Positions 17,778-26,621 of a stretch of DNA of 54,311 bases are shown here, piece by piece. The notes beneath the pieces were generated by a model, which ran no database searches, had not been told where the DNA came from, and saw only the letters and a program-made list of their open reading frames with translations. A program made the position numbers and the translations under genes. Numbering within the stretch: the first letter of the stretch is position 1; every line of letters begins with the position of its first letter. The DNA is taken from assembly GCA_937872515.1 (NCBI GenBank), contig CALMSX010000058.1, forward strand, positions 1-54,311, in the 5' to 3' direction. This stretch comes from an uncultured Bacteroidota bacterium. GTDB lineage: Bacteria; Bacteroidota; Bacteroidia; Chitinophagales; Saprospiraceae.

Positions 17778-18884
17778 TTATTGCTTTTCAAAAAATTGTT
17801 TTACTGCTTCAATGACTTGGTATTGGTCTTCTCCCATTGCTGGGTATAAGGGCAGACTCAACACCGTCTCAGCCAATTCCTCTGAAACCGGAAAATCACC
17901 TTTGACATAATTATAACCTGCATAACACTTCTGAAGATGAGGCGGTACCGGATAGTGAATTACGGTATCTATTTCATTCATTCGGAGGTAGTCAGCCAGC
18001 TCATTCCGAAGACGGGTTCGCACCGCATAGATGTGATATGTATGGTCACTATTTGCCGGAGGTAAAATCAAATCTCCCAGACCCTGGAAAGCCGCAGTGT
18101 ATTGACAGGCTATTTCACGGCGTTTATTAAGTTGGATATCCAGCATCCGGGTTTTAACAAGGAGCCAACTAGCCTGCAATTCATCGAGTCTGGAATTGAC
18201 ACCTTGTATGTCATTGATATATCTGATGGTGGATCCATAATTTCTGTATTTAAGCGCCCATTCATACAAAGTCTGGTCATTGGTGCTTATAAGGCCTCCA
18301 TCGCCCAAAGCACCAAGATTTTTGGTAGGATAAAAACTATGTGCATTGATGACCCCAAAACTCCCTGTTTTCTGTCCATTCAAAGCTGCACCAAAAGCCT
18401 GAGCATTGTCTTCTATGACAAAGAGCCCATGGTTATCGGCCAATTCCAAAAATCCCGGCATTTCACAAGGTAAACCATAGAGATGCACCGGCATGATGGC
18501 CCTTGTACGACTTGTTATTTTTTCCCTGCATGCCTGAGCAGTTATGTTCATAGTTACATAGTCTGGTTCAACGGCAATCGGTCTGGCACCTGTGGCGCTG
18601 ATGGCCAACCAGCTGGCAATGTAGGTGTTGGAAGGCACCAGGACTTCATCACCCAAACCAATGCCAAGTGCCTTTAATGCAACGATAAGGGCATCCAGGC
18701 CGCTATTGACTCCAATACAATAACGCTGCGATAGAAACTGACATGACCAGAGCTCAAATTCTTTTACCTTATTTCCTAAAATCAAAAAACCACCTTCCAT
18801 AAAATTATGATAGGCAGCATCCAACTCTGACCTGATCGCTGAATGTTCCCTTACCGGGTCATAAAACTTCACCCGATGCTTCAA
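17778..18884 (-). CDS. DegT/DnrJ/EryC1-family sugar aminotransferase, FdtB-like
   Basis: A PLP enzyme that aminates a keto-sugar nucleotide. Lys188 in SFYPTKNLGALGDGG is the Schiff-base lysine, Asp159 in VIEDNAQAFGA contacts the pyridine nitrogen, and NSGLDAL at 60-66 binds phosphate. With an FdtA-like 3,4-ketoisomerase three genes upstream, the likely product is dTDP-3-amino-3,6-dideoxyhexose (Fuc3N or Qui3N), as in FdtB/QdtB. That specificity is inferred from the pairing. It overlaps the GT2 gene by four bases and is the last gene of the operon. Confidence 0.9.
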   Translation of the reverse strand: MKHRVKFYDPVREHSAIRSELDAAYHNFMEGGFLILGNKVKEFELWSCQFLSQRYCIGVNSGLDALIVALKALGIGLGDEVLVPSNTYIASWLAISATGARPIAVEPDYVTMNITAQACREKITSRTRAIMPVHLYGLPCEMPGFLELADNHGLFVIEDNAQAFGAALNGQKTGSFGVINAHSFYPTKNLGALGDGGLISTNDQTLYEWALKYRNYGSTIRYINDIQGVNSRLDELQASWLLVKTRMLDIQLNKRREIACQYTAAFQGLGDLILPPANSDHTYHIYAVRTRLRNELADYLRMNEIDTVIHYPVPPHLQKCYAGYNYVKGDFPVSEELAETVLSLPLYPAMGEDQYQVIEAVKQFFEKQ

Positions 18885-19828
18885 TTGATTGTATTTTCAT
18901 TTTTTATAATAAAAGGAGGCCTGCCTTTTACTTCTTCATACATCCTCCACAGATATTCTGCAACAATGCCTAGGCTAAGCATGAGCATTCCATTAAAAAA
19001 AGCAACTAAGACTACTAAGGTAGACCAGCCCCTAATGGGTAAACCAAACAAAGTATTGTCGCTGAATAATTTTGAAAACACAATGGCCACTATGATAATC
19101 AGAGACATGAAAAAAACCACAAAGCCCAAACCAGTTATCATTCGCAAAGGCATATTTGAGCCGCTGAAAAAAGTATCCATTGCAAGCTTCCACTTTTTCT
19201 TAAAAGTCCACCTTGAACGACCATTTGTCATTTTGGGCCTTTCATAACCCAACCAAATGGGATCAAAGCCCAGGTGCAAAATTTCAATCACAGGTGTCGT
19301 ATTTCTTTTGCCCTGTAAGCCATTAATTAAATCTACGATCTCCCTGTCAATTAGGTAGCCGTCTGTACCTCCCTTCGGAAATTGAACGGCAGAAAAGGAA
19401 TTCATGATTTGGTAATATAACTTTGAACCCAAATCGTTCCAAAATCCATCAGAACGACTCAGTCTATGGCTGATAACCACTTTAGCTCCATTTTGCCACA
19501 TCCTGTACATAGCAATTAAATGGGCTATTGGCCGTTGAAAATCATCAGGCATAGGAGCAGCACACCTACCTTTGCAAACAGAAAGACCGGCAAATTGAGC
19601 ATAAGGACTGGTGTAATTTTTTGAAAGAGAAATACACCTTATGTTGCTATTTTCCTTTTGAATTTGTTGGGCTTGCCCTAGAGTACCATCAGTTGAACCA
19701 TCATCAACAATAATAATTTCAAAATGTATGTTCTCTTTTTCAAAAGCACTTGTCAATGCAGTACAGGCTTCTTTGATTTTATCTTCACTTTGATAGGCAA
19801 GCAATATAACGCTTAAATCAGGCCTCAT
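18881..19828 (-). CDS. GT2 glycosyltransferase with two TM helices (GtrB/DPMS-like)
   Basis: The N-terminal GT-A domain starts MRPDLSVILLAYQSEDKI and carries IIVDDGSTDGT, with the nucleotide-binding Asp residues, and the PMPDDFQRP metal-binding DD. Two C-terminal membrane helices follow (near 230-255 and 270-295), the layout of DPMS, GtrB and ArnC proteins that load a sugar onto polyprenyl phosphate. The next upstream gene encodes GtrA, its usual partner. It probably makes an undecaprenyl-phosphate-linked sugar in the cytoplasm for use by the GT39 enzyme outside. Confidence 0.88.
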   Translation of the reverse strand: MRPDLSVILLAYQSEDKIKEACTALTSAFEKENIHFEIIIVDDGSTDGTLGQAQQIQKENSNIRCISLSKNYTSPYAQFAGLSVCKGRCAAPMPDDFQRPIAHLIAMYRMWQNGAKVVISHRLSRSDGFWNDLGSKLYYQIMNSFSAVQFPKGGTDGYLIDREIVDLINGLQGKRNTTPVIEILHLGFDPIWLGYERPKMTNGRSRWTFKKKWKLAMDTFFSGSNMPLRMITGLGFVVFFMSLIIIVAIVFSKLFSDNTLFGLPIRGWSTLVVLVAFFNGMLMLSLGIVAEYLWRMYEEVKGRPPFIIKNENTIN

Positions 19829-20225
19829 CGCTTTTTAATTTTAGTGTTTTAAATGAAACTATAAAATTGAAACTCAGGGTAAAAGGCAAAACCAAAAATG
19901 GATAGACCCATTTTTGGAAATCCAGCAGGTAGTCAAATAACGAAAGCAAACCGGCACCTATGCCCATACTGGTAAGATAAATGGAATAGTATCGAAGGCT
20001 GTTTTTAAAATTGATAACATTGCCATAAGTATACCTGCTATTCAAATAAAAAGAGATTAATATCGTAACTGTATATACCAATACATAGGTGGGCAGAAGT
20101 GGAAAGTCGAAATAACGAAGCCCAATAAAGTTGGCCGACAATGAAGCCAAAGTTAAAAAAGCACCAATGGTAACAAAAGACAATAACTTCCTAATGGTTA
20201 GCTGTGATTTCAACCTATTTGACAT
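19818..20225 (-). CDS. GtrA-family small membrane protein
   Basis: At 135 residues with four predicted transmembrane helices (the first at about 15-35, FVTIGAFLTLASLSANFIG), it matches GtrA, the putative flippase that moves polyprenyl-phosphate sugars to the periplasmic face. RFVTVG-type N-terminal sequence reads LLSFVTIGAF here, and NSRYTYGN matches the family NRxWtF block. It overlaps the GT2 gene by 11 bases and the FdtA gene by 11 bases. Confidence 0.82.
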   Translation of the reverse strand: MSNRLKSQLTIRKLLSFVTIGAFLTLASLSANFIGLRYFDFPLLPTYVLVYTVTILISFYLNSRYTYGNVINFKNSLRYYSIYLTSMGIGAGLLSLFDYLLDFQKWVYPFLVLPFTLSFNFIVSFKTLKLKSDEA

Positions 20226-20634
20226 GGGTGATATCTATCAATTTCCGAAATGTGTTGATATCTCTGATATAATCCGATTCATCATAAACAGAGTTGGCTA
20301 GTGCCAGCTGAACGGCGTCTTCGGTGTAGGTCATTTCATGCCAACACATACTGGGTAGGTATAAGCCAATAGCTGGGTTGTCTAGTTCAAAACAGCCGTA
20401 GTTGCCCATCTTATCGAAGGTTTTAACCATGATTTTTCCACTAATTGCAATCAAAACCAGTTCTGTTGTATAATGTGCGTGCCTTCCTCTGATCACACCC
20501 ATCGGCGTTTCTTTGGTCCAAAAGACCCTCTTAATTTCAAATGGATTGAGTTCTACACTATTGGCAACAAATAAAAACCCTTCCTGCTGATCGCCATGAA
20601 CGGGGTATTGAAAGGTATAGGGCTTAAGATTCAT
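20215..20634 (-). CDS. fdtA: FdtA/WxcM-like sugar 3,4-ketoisomerase
   Basis: This is a small cupin (139 residues) of the WxcM-like domain. The family motif RGRHAHYTTEL gives the catalytic pair His52 and His54, and WTKETPMGVIRG precedes it. FdtA and QdtA isomerise dTDP-4-keto-6-deoxyglucose to the 3-keto sugar that a DegT aminotransferase then aminates. Such an aminotransferase lies in the same operon. The Fuc3N versus Qui3N outcome cannot be read with confidence. RmlA and RmlB, which would supply the substrate, are not in the window. Confidence 0.88.
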   Translation of the reverse strand: MNLKPYTFQYPVHGDQQEGFLFVANSVELNPFEIKRVFWTKETPMGVIRGRHAHYTTELVLIAISGKIMVKTFDKMGNYGCFELDNPAIGLYLPSMCWHEMTYTEDAVQLALANSVYDESDYIRDINTFRKLIDITHVK

Positions 20635-22257
20635 TTATCTGCGTTTGAATACCAAAAGTTGATTTGCTTTATAGGCATCCGATGTTTGCCCCTGATCAGC
20701 ATATTTATATTGATTTGCTGCAATATCATATGATGCGATCACCTCATAGTTGTTGACCATATAAACAAAACTTTGTCGATACAAAGCGTCATCGTCACCA
20801 TCTTGAATCATCCACGAAAAAGGGAAGAGATTAAAAAAGACGTAATTGGGCCTTTCCTGTTGCAGGTACTTCATAATTTCTTCCCTGCTTTCTACATTTT
20901 TTGGATTATTGCGCATAAGCAAGGCAGAATAAACATGTGGGAGCGGAGCATTTTTACCAGAATACAAATAAACTTGTGGCTCTGATCCTAGTACAAGTAG
21001 CTTGTCCTTATCGGTCATTTTTGATTTTAGGTAGAAACTCATTTCTCTTATAGCTTCAAATGGGTTGTTGCGGTATAACTTAGTAATTGGTCGGGATAAG
21101 CCGGAGCTGAAGTAATAGTTTTGATTAAATCCCAACTCCATAAAAATCAGCACACACACAATACTACCGAATAAAATGCCTGCAACCGATCCTTTTTTTT
21201 GCAAAAAAACTACTCCGTTTGCCAGAAATATTGCCAATACCGGCATTAATAATATCCAATATTGTCCATAAAATCTAAACCCAGGAATCAGGCTTAGCAA
21301 TCCACAAGCCAGGTATAGCCACAACCATTTGACGGTAGTAGTCTTAAAATCGGACAAACTCAACAGCACGCTTATCGTTATCATTGCAAACACCATAGGT
21401 GAAAATGCCAATATTCTGGATAAAAATTGTTTGAGGTAAAACATACCTTCTTTATTGTCAACACTCGACGTGTATTGCGATGGATACTCCATCAACCAAT
21501 ACGACATTTCATTGAAATCCCCAATTAGCCCTGTTACAACTAGCACTATACTAATCATAAATGCCATTCCACATCCATAAAAAAGTACCGATTTAATCCT
21601 GTATTGTTTGGTTTTTAACTCCGCATTGAGTATCAAAAAAAGCGCTATTGGAACAAATACCAAGGCAATCTGCTTGACCAAAATGGCTATACCCAATAGC
21701 AAGCCACTCAGGGCCCAACCATACTCTTTTTGTTTTGTTTGCATGCGGAAGCCAACAAGAATGGATGCCAGAATAAACACATTTACGAGGTGCTCTGCTA
21801 CCATGGTAAAACCCATCGTATAAAGATTTAAACTCAAGAAAGAAAATACAGCTGCTGATAACAAGCCTGTGGTAGCAGAATAAATTCTTTTTACTATCCA
21901 AAAAATCAAAGAGCCTGAAATAATGATTAGAATTAGAGCAAATAAACGCAAACCTGTATCTCCTGTCCCAAATATCAAGCCTCCTAAACCATATAGATAA
22001 TAAAGCAATGGGGGCTTCATTTCATAAAAATCTACATAAGGTGCCTTGCCCATAACCGCCATTTTTCCAAGGTAGGCGTATGCACCTTCATCTCTGCTCA
22101 TTGGTTCATCCAAGAAATAAAACCTGGAAAGTAGGCATAAAAGCAAGGTTACAACCGATAAAATACCTAAGATCAGGCCCAAAGATGCAGACCTTGGCTG
22201 CTGATCTGAAGTTTTTTTATAATCGGAACTTTTTTGGCTATTTTCCCTTTTTGCCAT
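20635..22257 (-). CDS. GT39-family glycosyltransferase (ArnT/PMT-like)
   Basis: A 540-residue membrane protein with about twelve helices. The first periplasmic loop has MSRDEGAYAYLGK with the catalytic-type Asp56-Glu57 pair and YEMKPPLLYYLYGL, both diagnostic of ArnT/PMT_2 enzymes that use polyprenyl-phosphate sugars as donors. A polar, Lys/Ser-rich tail of about 25 residues precedes the first helix. It is the first gene of a five-gene leftward operon and abuts fdtA with no spacer, suggesting that it transfers the amino-sugar loaded by GT2/GtrA. Confidence 0.88.
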   Translation of the reverse strand: MAKRENSQKSSDYKKTSDQQPRSASLGLILGILSVVTLLLCLLSRFYFLDEPMSRDEGAYAYLGKMAVMGKAPYVDFYEMKPPLLYYLYGLGGLIFGTGDTGLRLFALILIIISGSLIFWIVKRIYSATTGLLSAAVFSFLSLNLYTMGFTMVAEHLVNVFILASILVGFRMQTKQKEYGWALSGLLLGIAILVKQIALVFVPIALFLILNAELKTKQYRIKSVLFYGCGMAFMISIVLVVTGLIGDFNEMSYWLMEYPSQYTSSVDNKEGMFYLKQFLSRILAFSPMVFAMITISVLLSLSDFKTTTVKWLWLYLACGLLSLIPGFRFYGQYWILLMPVLAIFLANGVVFLQKKGSVAGILFGSIVCVLIFMELGFNQNYYFSSGLSRPITKLYRNNPFEAIREMSFYLKSKMTDKDKLLVLGSEPQVYLYSGKNAPLPHVYSALLMRNNPKNVESREEIMKYLQQERPNYVFFNLFPFSWMIQDGDDDALYRQSFVYMVNNYEVIASYDIAANQYKYADQGQTSDAYKANQLLVFKRR

Positions 22258-22349
22258 TTTATAAGTTTTCTTAAGTATGCAAGAAAATGTAAATATATCA
22301 ATATTTATATATATGTTATTTTTATATTTACATCTTAATAATTATCAGA

Positions 22350-23174
22350 GTGAATAAGCTCGTTATCAATTTTACCCCAACAGGGATGGTACCTACAAAA
22401 GAAATGAATCCTTTTGTGCCCATCCATGAAAATGAAATTATCGAAGAGGTGGTTAGGGAAAATGAAAAAGGAATTACCCTTGTTCATCTGCATGCCCGAG
22501 ATGAAAAAGGCCTCCCCACCTACAAGACCCATGTTTATCAAAAAATTGTGGAGGGAATCAGGAAATATTGTCCAAAACTGGTGATCTGCATTTCTACCAG
22601 TGGCAGGAACTTCAATGAGCTGGACAAAAGGTCGATGGCCCTTGAATTAAGGCCTGACATGGGCTCGCTTACTTTAAGTTCACTCAATTTCAACAGGCAG
22701 GCAAGTGTGAATGACCCTGAAATGATCAAGGGTTTGTTGGATCGCATGGCAATGCATGGGGTCAATCCTGAACTGGAAGTTTTTGATCTGGGTATGATCA
22801 ATTATGCGCACTATCTTATCGGTAAAGGATGGATCCAAGCCCCCTATTATTTTAACATCTTATTGGGCAATATAGCCGGCATGCAACCTGATCTGATGTC
22901 AATGGCTGCAGCAACCCAATCTCTTCCTCAGCGCAGTTTGTGGGCTTTTGGAGGCATAGGCCACCACCAACTCACTGCCAACACTGTGGCCATGGCTACA
23001 GGAGGGGGTGTCAGAGTCGGTCTTGAGGATAATCTCTACTTTGCCAATGACAAAACTTTTGCAAGCAATGAAACTTTACTCAACAGGGTAAGAGAACTGG
23101 CAAAACTCCTCGGAAGAGAAATAATGAAGCCCGAAGAGTTTGGGCAGATGGGCTTTTACAATAAATATTCATGA
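22350..23174 (+). CDS. BKACE / 3-keto-5-aminohexanoate cleavage-type enzyme (DUF849)
   Basis: BKACE proteins condense a beta-keto acid with acetyl-CoA and release acetoacetate plus a new acyl-CoA. The zinc site LVHLHARDEKG is intact (His46 and His48), with Glu226 in VRVGLEDNLYF. FGGIGHHQL at 200-208 is also conserved, and 274 residues is the full length. It uses a GTG start at 22350; no ATG is available in frame nearby. It is divergent from the amino-sugar operon and overlaps the acyltransferase by four bases, so it may make the acyl-CoA donor. The lysine-fermentation role of Kce is unlikely here because no kamA, kamD or kdd neighbours exist. Confidence 0.88.
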   Translation: MNKLVINFTPTGMVPTKEMNPFVPIHENEIIEEVVRENEKGITLVHLHARDEKGLPTYKTHVYQKIVEGIRKYCPKLVICISTSGRNFNELDKRSMALELRPDMGSLTLSSLNFNRQASVNDPEMIKGLLDRMAMHGVNPELEVFDLGMINYAHYLIGKGWIQAPYYFNILLGNIAGMQPDLMSMAAATQSLPQRSLWAFGGIGHHQLTANTVAMATGGGVRVGLEDNLYFANDKTFASNETLLNRVRELAKLLGREIMKPEEFGQMGFYNKYS

Positions 23175-23845
23175 AACAGTTCAACAACCTATTCCTATTA
23201 GGAAAATCAGCTTTCGCCATCCCCATTATACTCGATATACTGGTGCTTAATGGATATACCGGAGAAGTAAGAGTAATGGCCAATATGGCTGATGAGGCCA
23301 ATGAATCTTTGCAGTATCCCTATGAAATACCTCAAATTCAACTCCGCTTTTTGGAATATTCAGATAGTATTGACTTCCATACTGCAAACCTAATCATCGC
23401 CTCTATTGGTAAAGGCAGGGCTACCATTTATCAACATTTTTTGAATAATCCCTCCATCCATACTGCTTCATTTCCTGCTGTAATCCACCCAAGCGCTGTC
23501 ATTGGAGCGGCTGTAACAACTGGAAAAGGCTTGCACATCAGTCCGCTCAGTGTTATTGCGCCCTATGCCAAATTAGGTGATTTTGTGGTTATCAATCGAA
23601 ATGTTTCTGTTGGTCATCACACCTTCTTAGGAAATTTTGTCACCATTAATCCGGGAGTTAACATAGCGGGTGTCTGCGAAATAGAAGACAAGGTAGTTAT
23701 TGGAGCTGGAAGTGTTGTCCTGGACAAAATCAAGATTGGTGCATCCAGCGTCATCGGGGCAGGTTCGGTTGTCACCAAAAACATACCACAGGGTGTAGTT
23801 GCTTATGGCAGTCCCGCAAAAGTAATTAGGGACATTTCAGGCTGA
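23171..23845 (+). CDS. NeuD/PglD-type sugar acyltransferase
   Basis: The first 95 residues form a small Rossmann-like PglD_N domain. The rest is a left-handed beta-helix of hexapeptide repeats from HPSAVIGAAV to VYGSPAKVIR at the end. The catalytic histidine lies in SVGHHTFLG (His149/150). Known members acylate an amino or hydroxyl group on nucleotide sugars using acetyl-CoA. Its four-base overlap with a BKACE gene hints that the donor may be another acyl-CoA. The acceptor could be the 3-amino sugar of the divergent operon, by inference only. Confidence 0.87.
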   Translation: MKQFNNLFLLGKSAFAIPIILDILVLNGYTGEVRVMANMADEANESLQYPYEIPQIQLRFLEYSDSIDFHTANLIIASIGKGRATIYQHFLNNPSIHTASFPAVIHPSAVIGAAVTTGKGLHISPLSVIAPYAKLGDFVVINRNVSVGHHTFLGNFVTINPGVNIAGVCEIEDKVVIGAGSVVLDKIKIGASSVIGAGSVVTKNIPQGVVAYGSPAKVIRDISG

Positions 23846-24020
23846 ATTTTTACCTTTTTAATGCTTTTGGCTGGATTTTTGATCTCAAAGACCAGATTTC
23901 TACGTTTTTTCAGGTGATTGAACAAATCGACTTTACCTGCGAATACAGAGAAATACGCATCTTACCGGTGATGAAAATAATTGTTTTTGCATCTTTGCAT
24001 CCTTTTAAACAACTCTCATT

Positions 24021-26609
24021 TTGAACAAAAGCCTCATTTTACCCATTTTTTGCATCTTCCTTTTAGGGGCATGTAAAACGACTAAACCGGTAGTAATTCC
24101 GATAGAAGACATGATGGAAACAGAGATTCTTGACACCCTGACCATCGATGGAAATGACCCACAGTTTATCGAAGAAGACGATAGCAACCGACCCTACCAG
24201 GCGTCTGCAACCAGACTCTTTGATTTGTTACATACCCAGCTGTTTCTTTCTTTTGATTATGAAAAACAATGGGTATTGGGTAAGGCCAATCTCATTTTAG
24301 TGCCCTATTTTCATAAGCAGGACAGTCTGGTTTTGGATGCCAAAGGAATGGAAGTCAGTAGTATTTTAAACAAAAAAAACGGCGCATCGCTGAAGTTTAA
24401 AAACAATGGTCAACAGTTGACCGTTTTTTTATCAGAAATGTATTCCCGCAAAGATACCCTCCATCTGAGTATTCAATATACGGCCAAACCCAATGAAGGA
24501 GTGGAGACTGGCAGCGACGCCATTCATTCTGACAAGGGACTCTTTTTTATCAATCCTCTTGCTGCCGACTCATTAAAACCGGTTCAAATTTGGACGCAGG
24601 GAGAAACAGAAAATAACTCCAGGTGGTTTCCCACCATCGATAAGCCCAATGAAAGATGTACCGGAGAAATTAATATCACCGTAGATAGTAAATACGTCAC
24701 CTTATCGAATGGCAGACTAACAAAACAAACCCAAAATGCAGATGGGAGCCGCACCGATACCTGGGTCCAGGATAAGCCACACGCTCCTTATCTTTTTATG
24801 GTGGCCGTAGGCGATTACGCTGTGGTAGAAGAAAACTGGAAGGGAGTCCCCCTTCAATACTTTGTTGAAAAATCGTTTGCGCCATTTGCCAAACAAATAT
24901 TCAACCATACTCCGGAAATGATGGAGTATTTTACCAATGCCTTTGACTATGCTTATCCATGGTCAAAATACAGCCAGATCATCACGCGCGATTATGTTTC
25001 TGGAGCCATGGAAAACACCACTGCCTCTGTCTTTGGTGAGTTTGTCCAAAAAACCGATCGCGAATTGATCGACAATGACAATGATTACATTGTGGCACAT
25101 GAATTGAGCCATCAATGGTTTGGCAACCTGGTCACCATTGAGAGTTGGGCCAATCTGGTGCTGAACGAAGGTTTTGCCAACTATGCCGAATACCTTTGGA
25201 TGGAGCATAAATACGGCCGAACAAGGGCAGATGAACACCGAACCAACGAGTTGTCAGGCTACCTCAACAGCACTTTTAATGGCATGCACCCCCTCATTCA
25301 CTACCGATATGCCAATAAAGAAGACATGTTTGATGCACATAGCTACAACAAAGGTGGCCTTGTCTTGCATCACCTCAGAAAATACCTGGGAGACGAGGTG
25401 TTTTTTGCATCCCTAAATTATTACTTAAAACAAAATGAATTCAGCAGCGTAGAAGGAGACGAACTGAGGTTGGCCTTTGAGGAAGTCAGTGGTGAGGACC
25501 TGAACTGGTTTTTTGATCAATGGTTTCATAAGAAGGGACATCCTGAAGTGAGTGTCAATTATCAACTTTCAAATGTTGACCAGCAACTGGAAATTTCTGT
25601 GTTCCAGGAGGCTTCTAATGTGTGGGCCTTCCCGGCGGATGTAGTGGTTTATTATACAGATGGCAGCAGTCAGAAACAAAGGTTGATGATCCGCAATGAC
25701 CGTGAAAACTTTGTGTTACAATTAAACAACAAAGCTGTTGGAGCGGTGGTATTTGATGGAGAGAGTCACATACCTGGCATCATAGAAGAAAATAAGACCG
25801 AAGAGCAGTGGTTTAATACCTTTAAACTTTCACCGCTCTTTTCAGATAAATACAAGGCATGTCAAATGATGGCAGAAGATGCGATCCTGAGAAATGACTT
25901 GGTTGCATTGGCGTTGGATGATTCTTATTATTTTTTCAGAGACTTTGCCATCAATGCCATGATGCAAAATATGGTTCCGGCAGAATTTGTGCAAAATATC
26001 AAAACAAAATCTGAAAAAGATGAACACAGCCTGGTAAGAGAATCCGCTGTAAGAGCCCTGGGAAGTATGGAAGTAGCGGACAAAACAAGTAATTATAAAA
26101 GAATTTTAACCAACGAAAAGGCCTATAATGTAATTGGCGAAGCTTTGTCTCAGCTTTTTATGGAGTCGCCGGAAGATGCGTTGGCTATAGGAGAAAAATT
26201 GGCTACCGAAAATACTGCCTTCCTTACCAACAAAATCGCTTCTTTGTATGCGGGCAGTGGAGATCCTCAGTTTAATGGTTGGTTTACATCCAAAATTGAG
26301 CAGAGCAATCCTTATCAAATGTTTGAATTGTGCAGCTATTACAATTTGTACCTCCTTAATCAAAAAGAAGAGGTTCAAAGTCAGGCGGTAGGAATGTACA
26401 AAGACATAGCAAAAAACACAGAACAAAATAAATACAAACGATACATAGGTGCAGCCAGTCTTTTTTCATTCAAAAACCTTTTGATTGCCCAACAATTGGA
26501 GAATGGAGTTGCGCATGATAAAATTATTGAAGATATTAGCAGGGCTATTAAATCAATCAAGGCATCTGAAAAGGATAGAGAATTGATCGAGCGGTACAGT
26601 GAATTTTAA
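24021..26609 (+). CDS. M1-family aminopeptidase, lipoprotein
   Basis: The lipobox LLGAC near residue 17 marks an exported lipoprotein. GAMEN at 328-332 and HELSH (360-364) with Glu383 in NEGFANY make a complete M1 zinc site. A C-terminal helical region (about 600-862) follows, as in aminopeptidase N. It should trim N-terminal residues from peptides outside the cytoplasm, which suits a protein-scavenging Bacteroidota. The start codon is TTG at 24021, because no ATG or GTG gives the signal peptide. A near-consensus -7 box (CATCTTTG, 23990-23997) lies just upstream. Confidence 0.92.
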   Translation: MNKSLILPIFCIFLLGACKTTKPVVIPIEDMMETEILDTLTIDGNDPQFIEEDDSNRPYQASATRLFDLLHTQLFLSFDYEKQWVLGKANLILVPYFHKQDSLVLDAKGMEVSSILNKKNGASLKFKNNGQQLTVFLSEMYSRKDTLHLSIQYTAKPNEGVETGSDAIHSDKGLFFINPLAADSLKPVQIWTQGETENNSRWFPTIDKPNERCTGEINITVDSKYVTLSNGRLTKQTQNADGSRTDTWVQDKPHAPYLFMVAVGDYAVVEENWKGVPLQYFVEKSFAPFAKQIFNHTPEMMEYFTNAFDYAYPWSKYSQIITRDYVSGAMENTTASVFGEFVQKTDRELIDNDNDYIVAHELSHQWFGNLVTIESWANLVLNEGFANYAEYLWMEHKYGRTRADEHRTNELSGYLNSTFNGMHPLIHYRYANKEDMFDAHSYNKGGLVLHHLRKYLGDEVFFASLNYYLKQNEFSSVEGDELRLAFEEVSGEDLNWFFDQWFHKKGHPEVSVNYQLSNVDQQLEISVFQEASNVWAFPADVVVYYTDGSSQKQRLMIRNDRENFVLQLNNKAVGAVVFDGESHIPGIIEENKTEEQWFNTFKLSPLFSDKYKACQMMAEDAILRNDLVALALDDSYYFFRDFAINAMMQNMVPAEFVQNIKTKSEKDEHSLVRESAVRALGSMEVADKTSNYKRILTNEKAYNVIGEALSQLFMESPEDALAIGEKLATENTAFLTNKIASLYAGSGDPQFNGWFTSKIEQSNPYQMFELCSYYNLYLLNQKEEVQSQAVGMYKDIAKNTEQNKYKRYIGAASLFSFKNLLIAQQLENGVAHDKIIEDISRAIKSIKASEKDRELIERYSEF

Positions 26610-26621
26610 TTTCTATCACCT

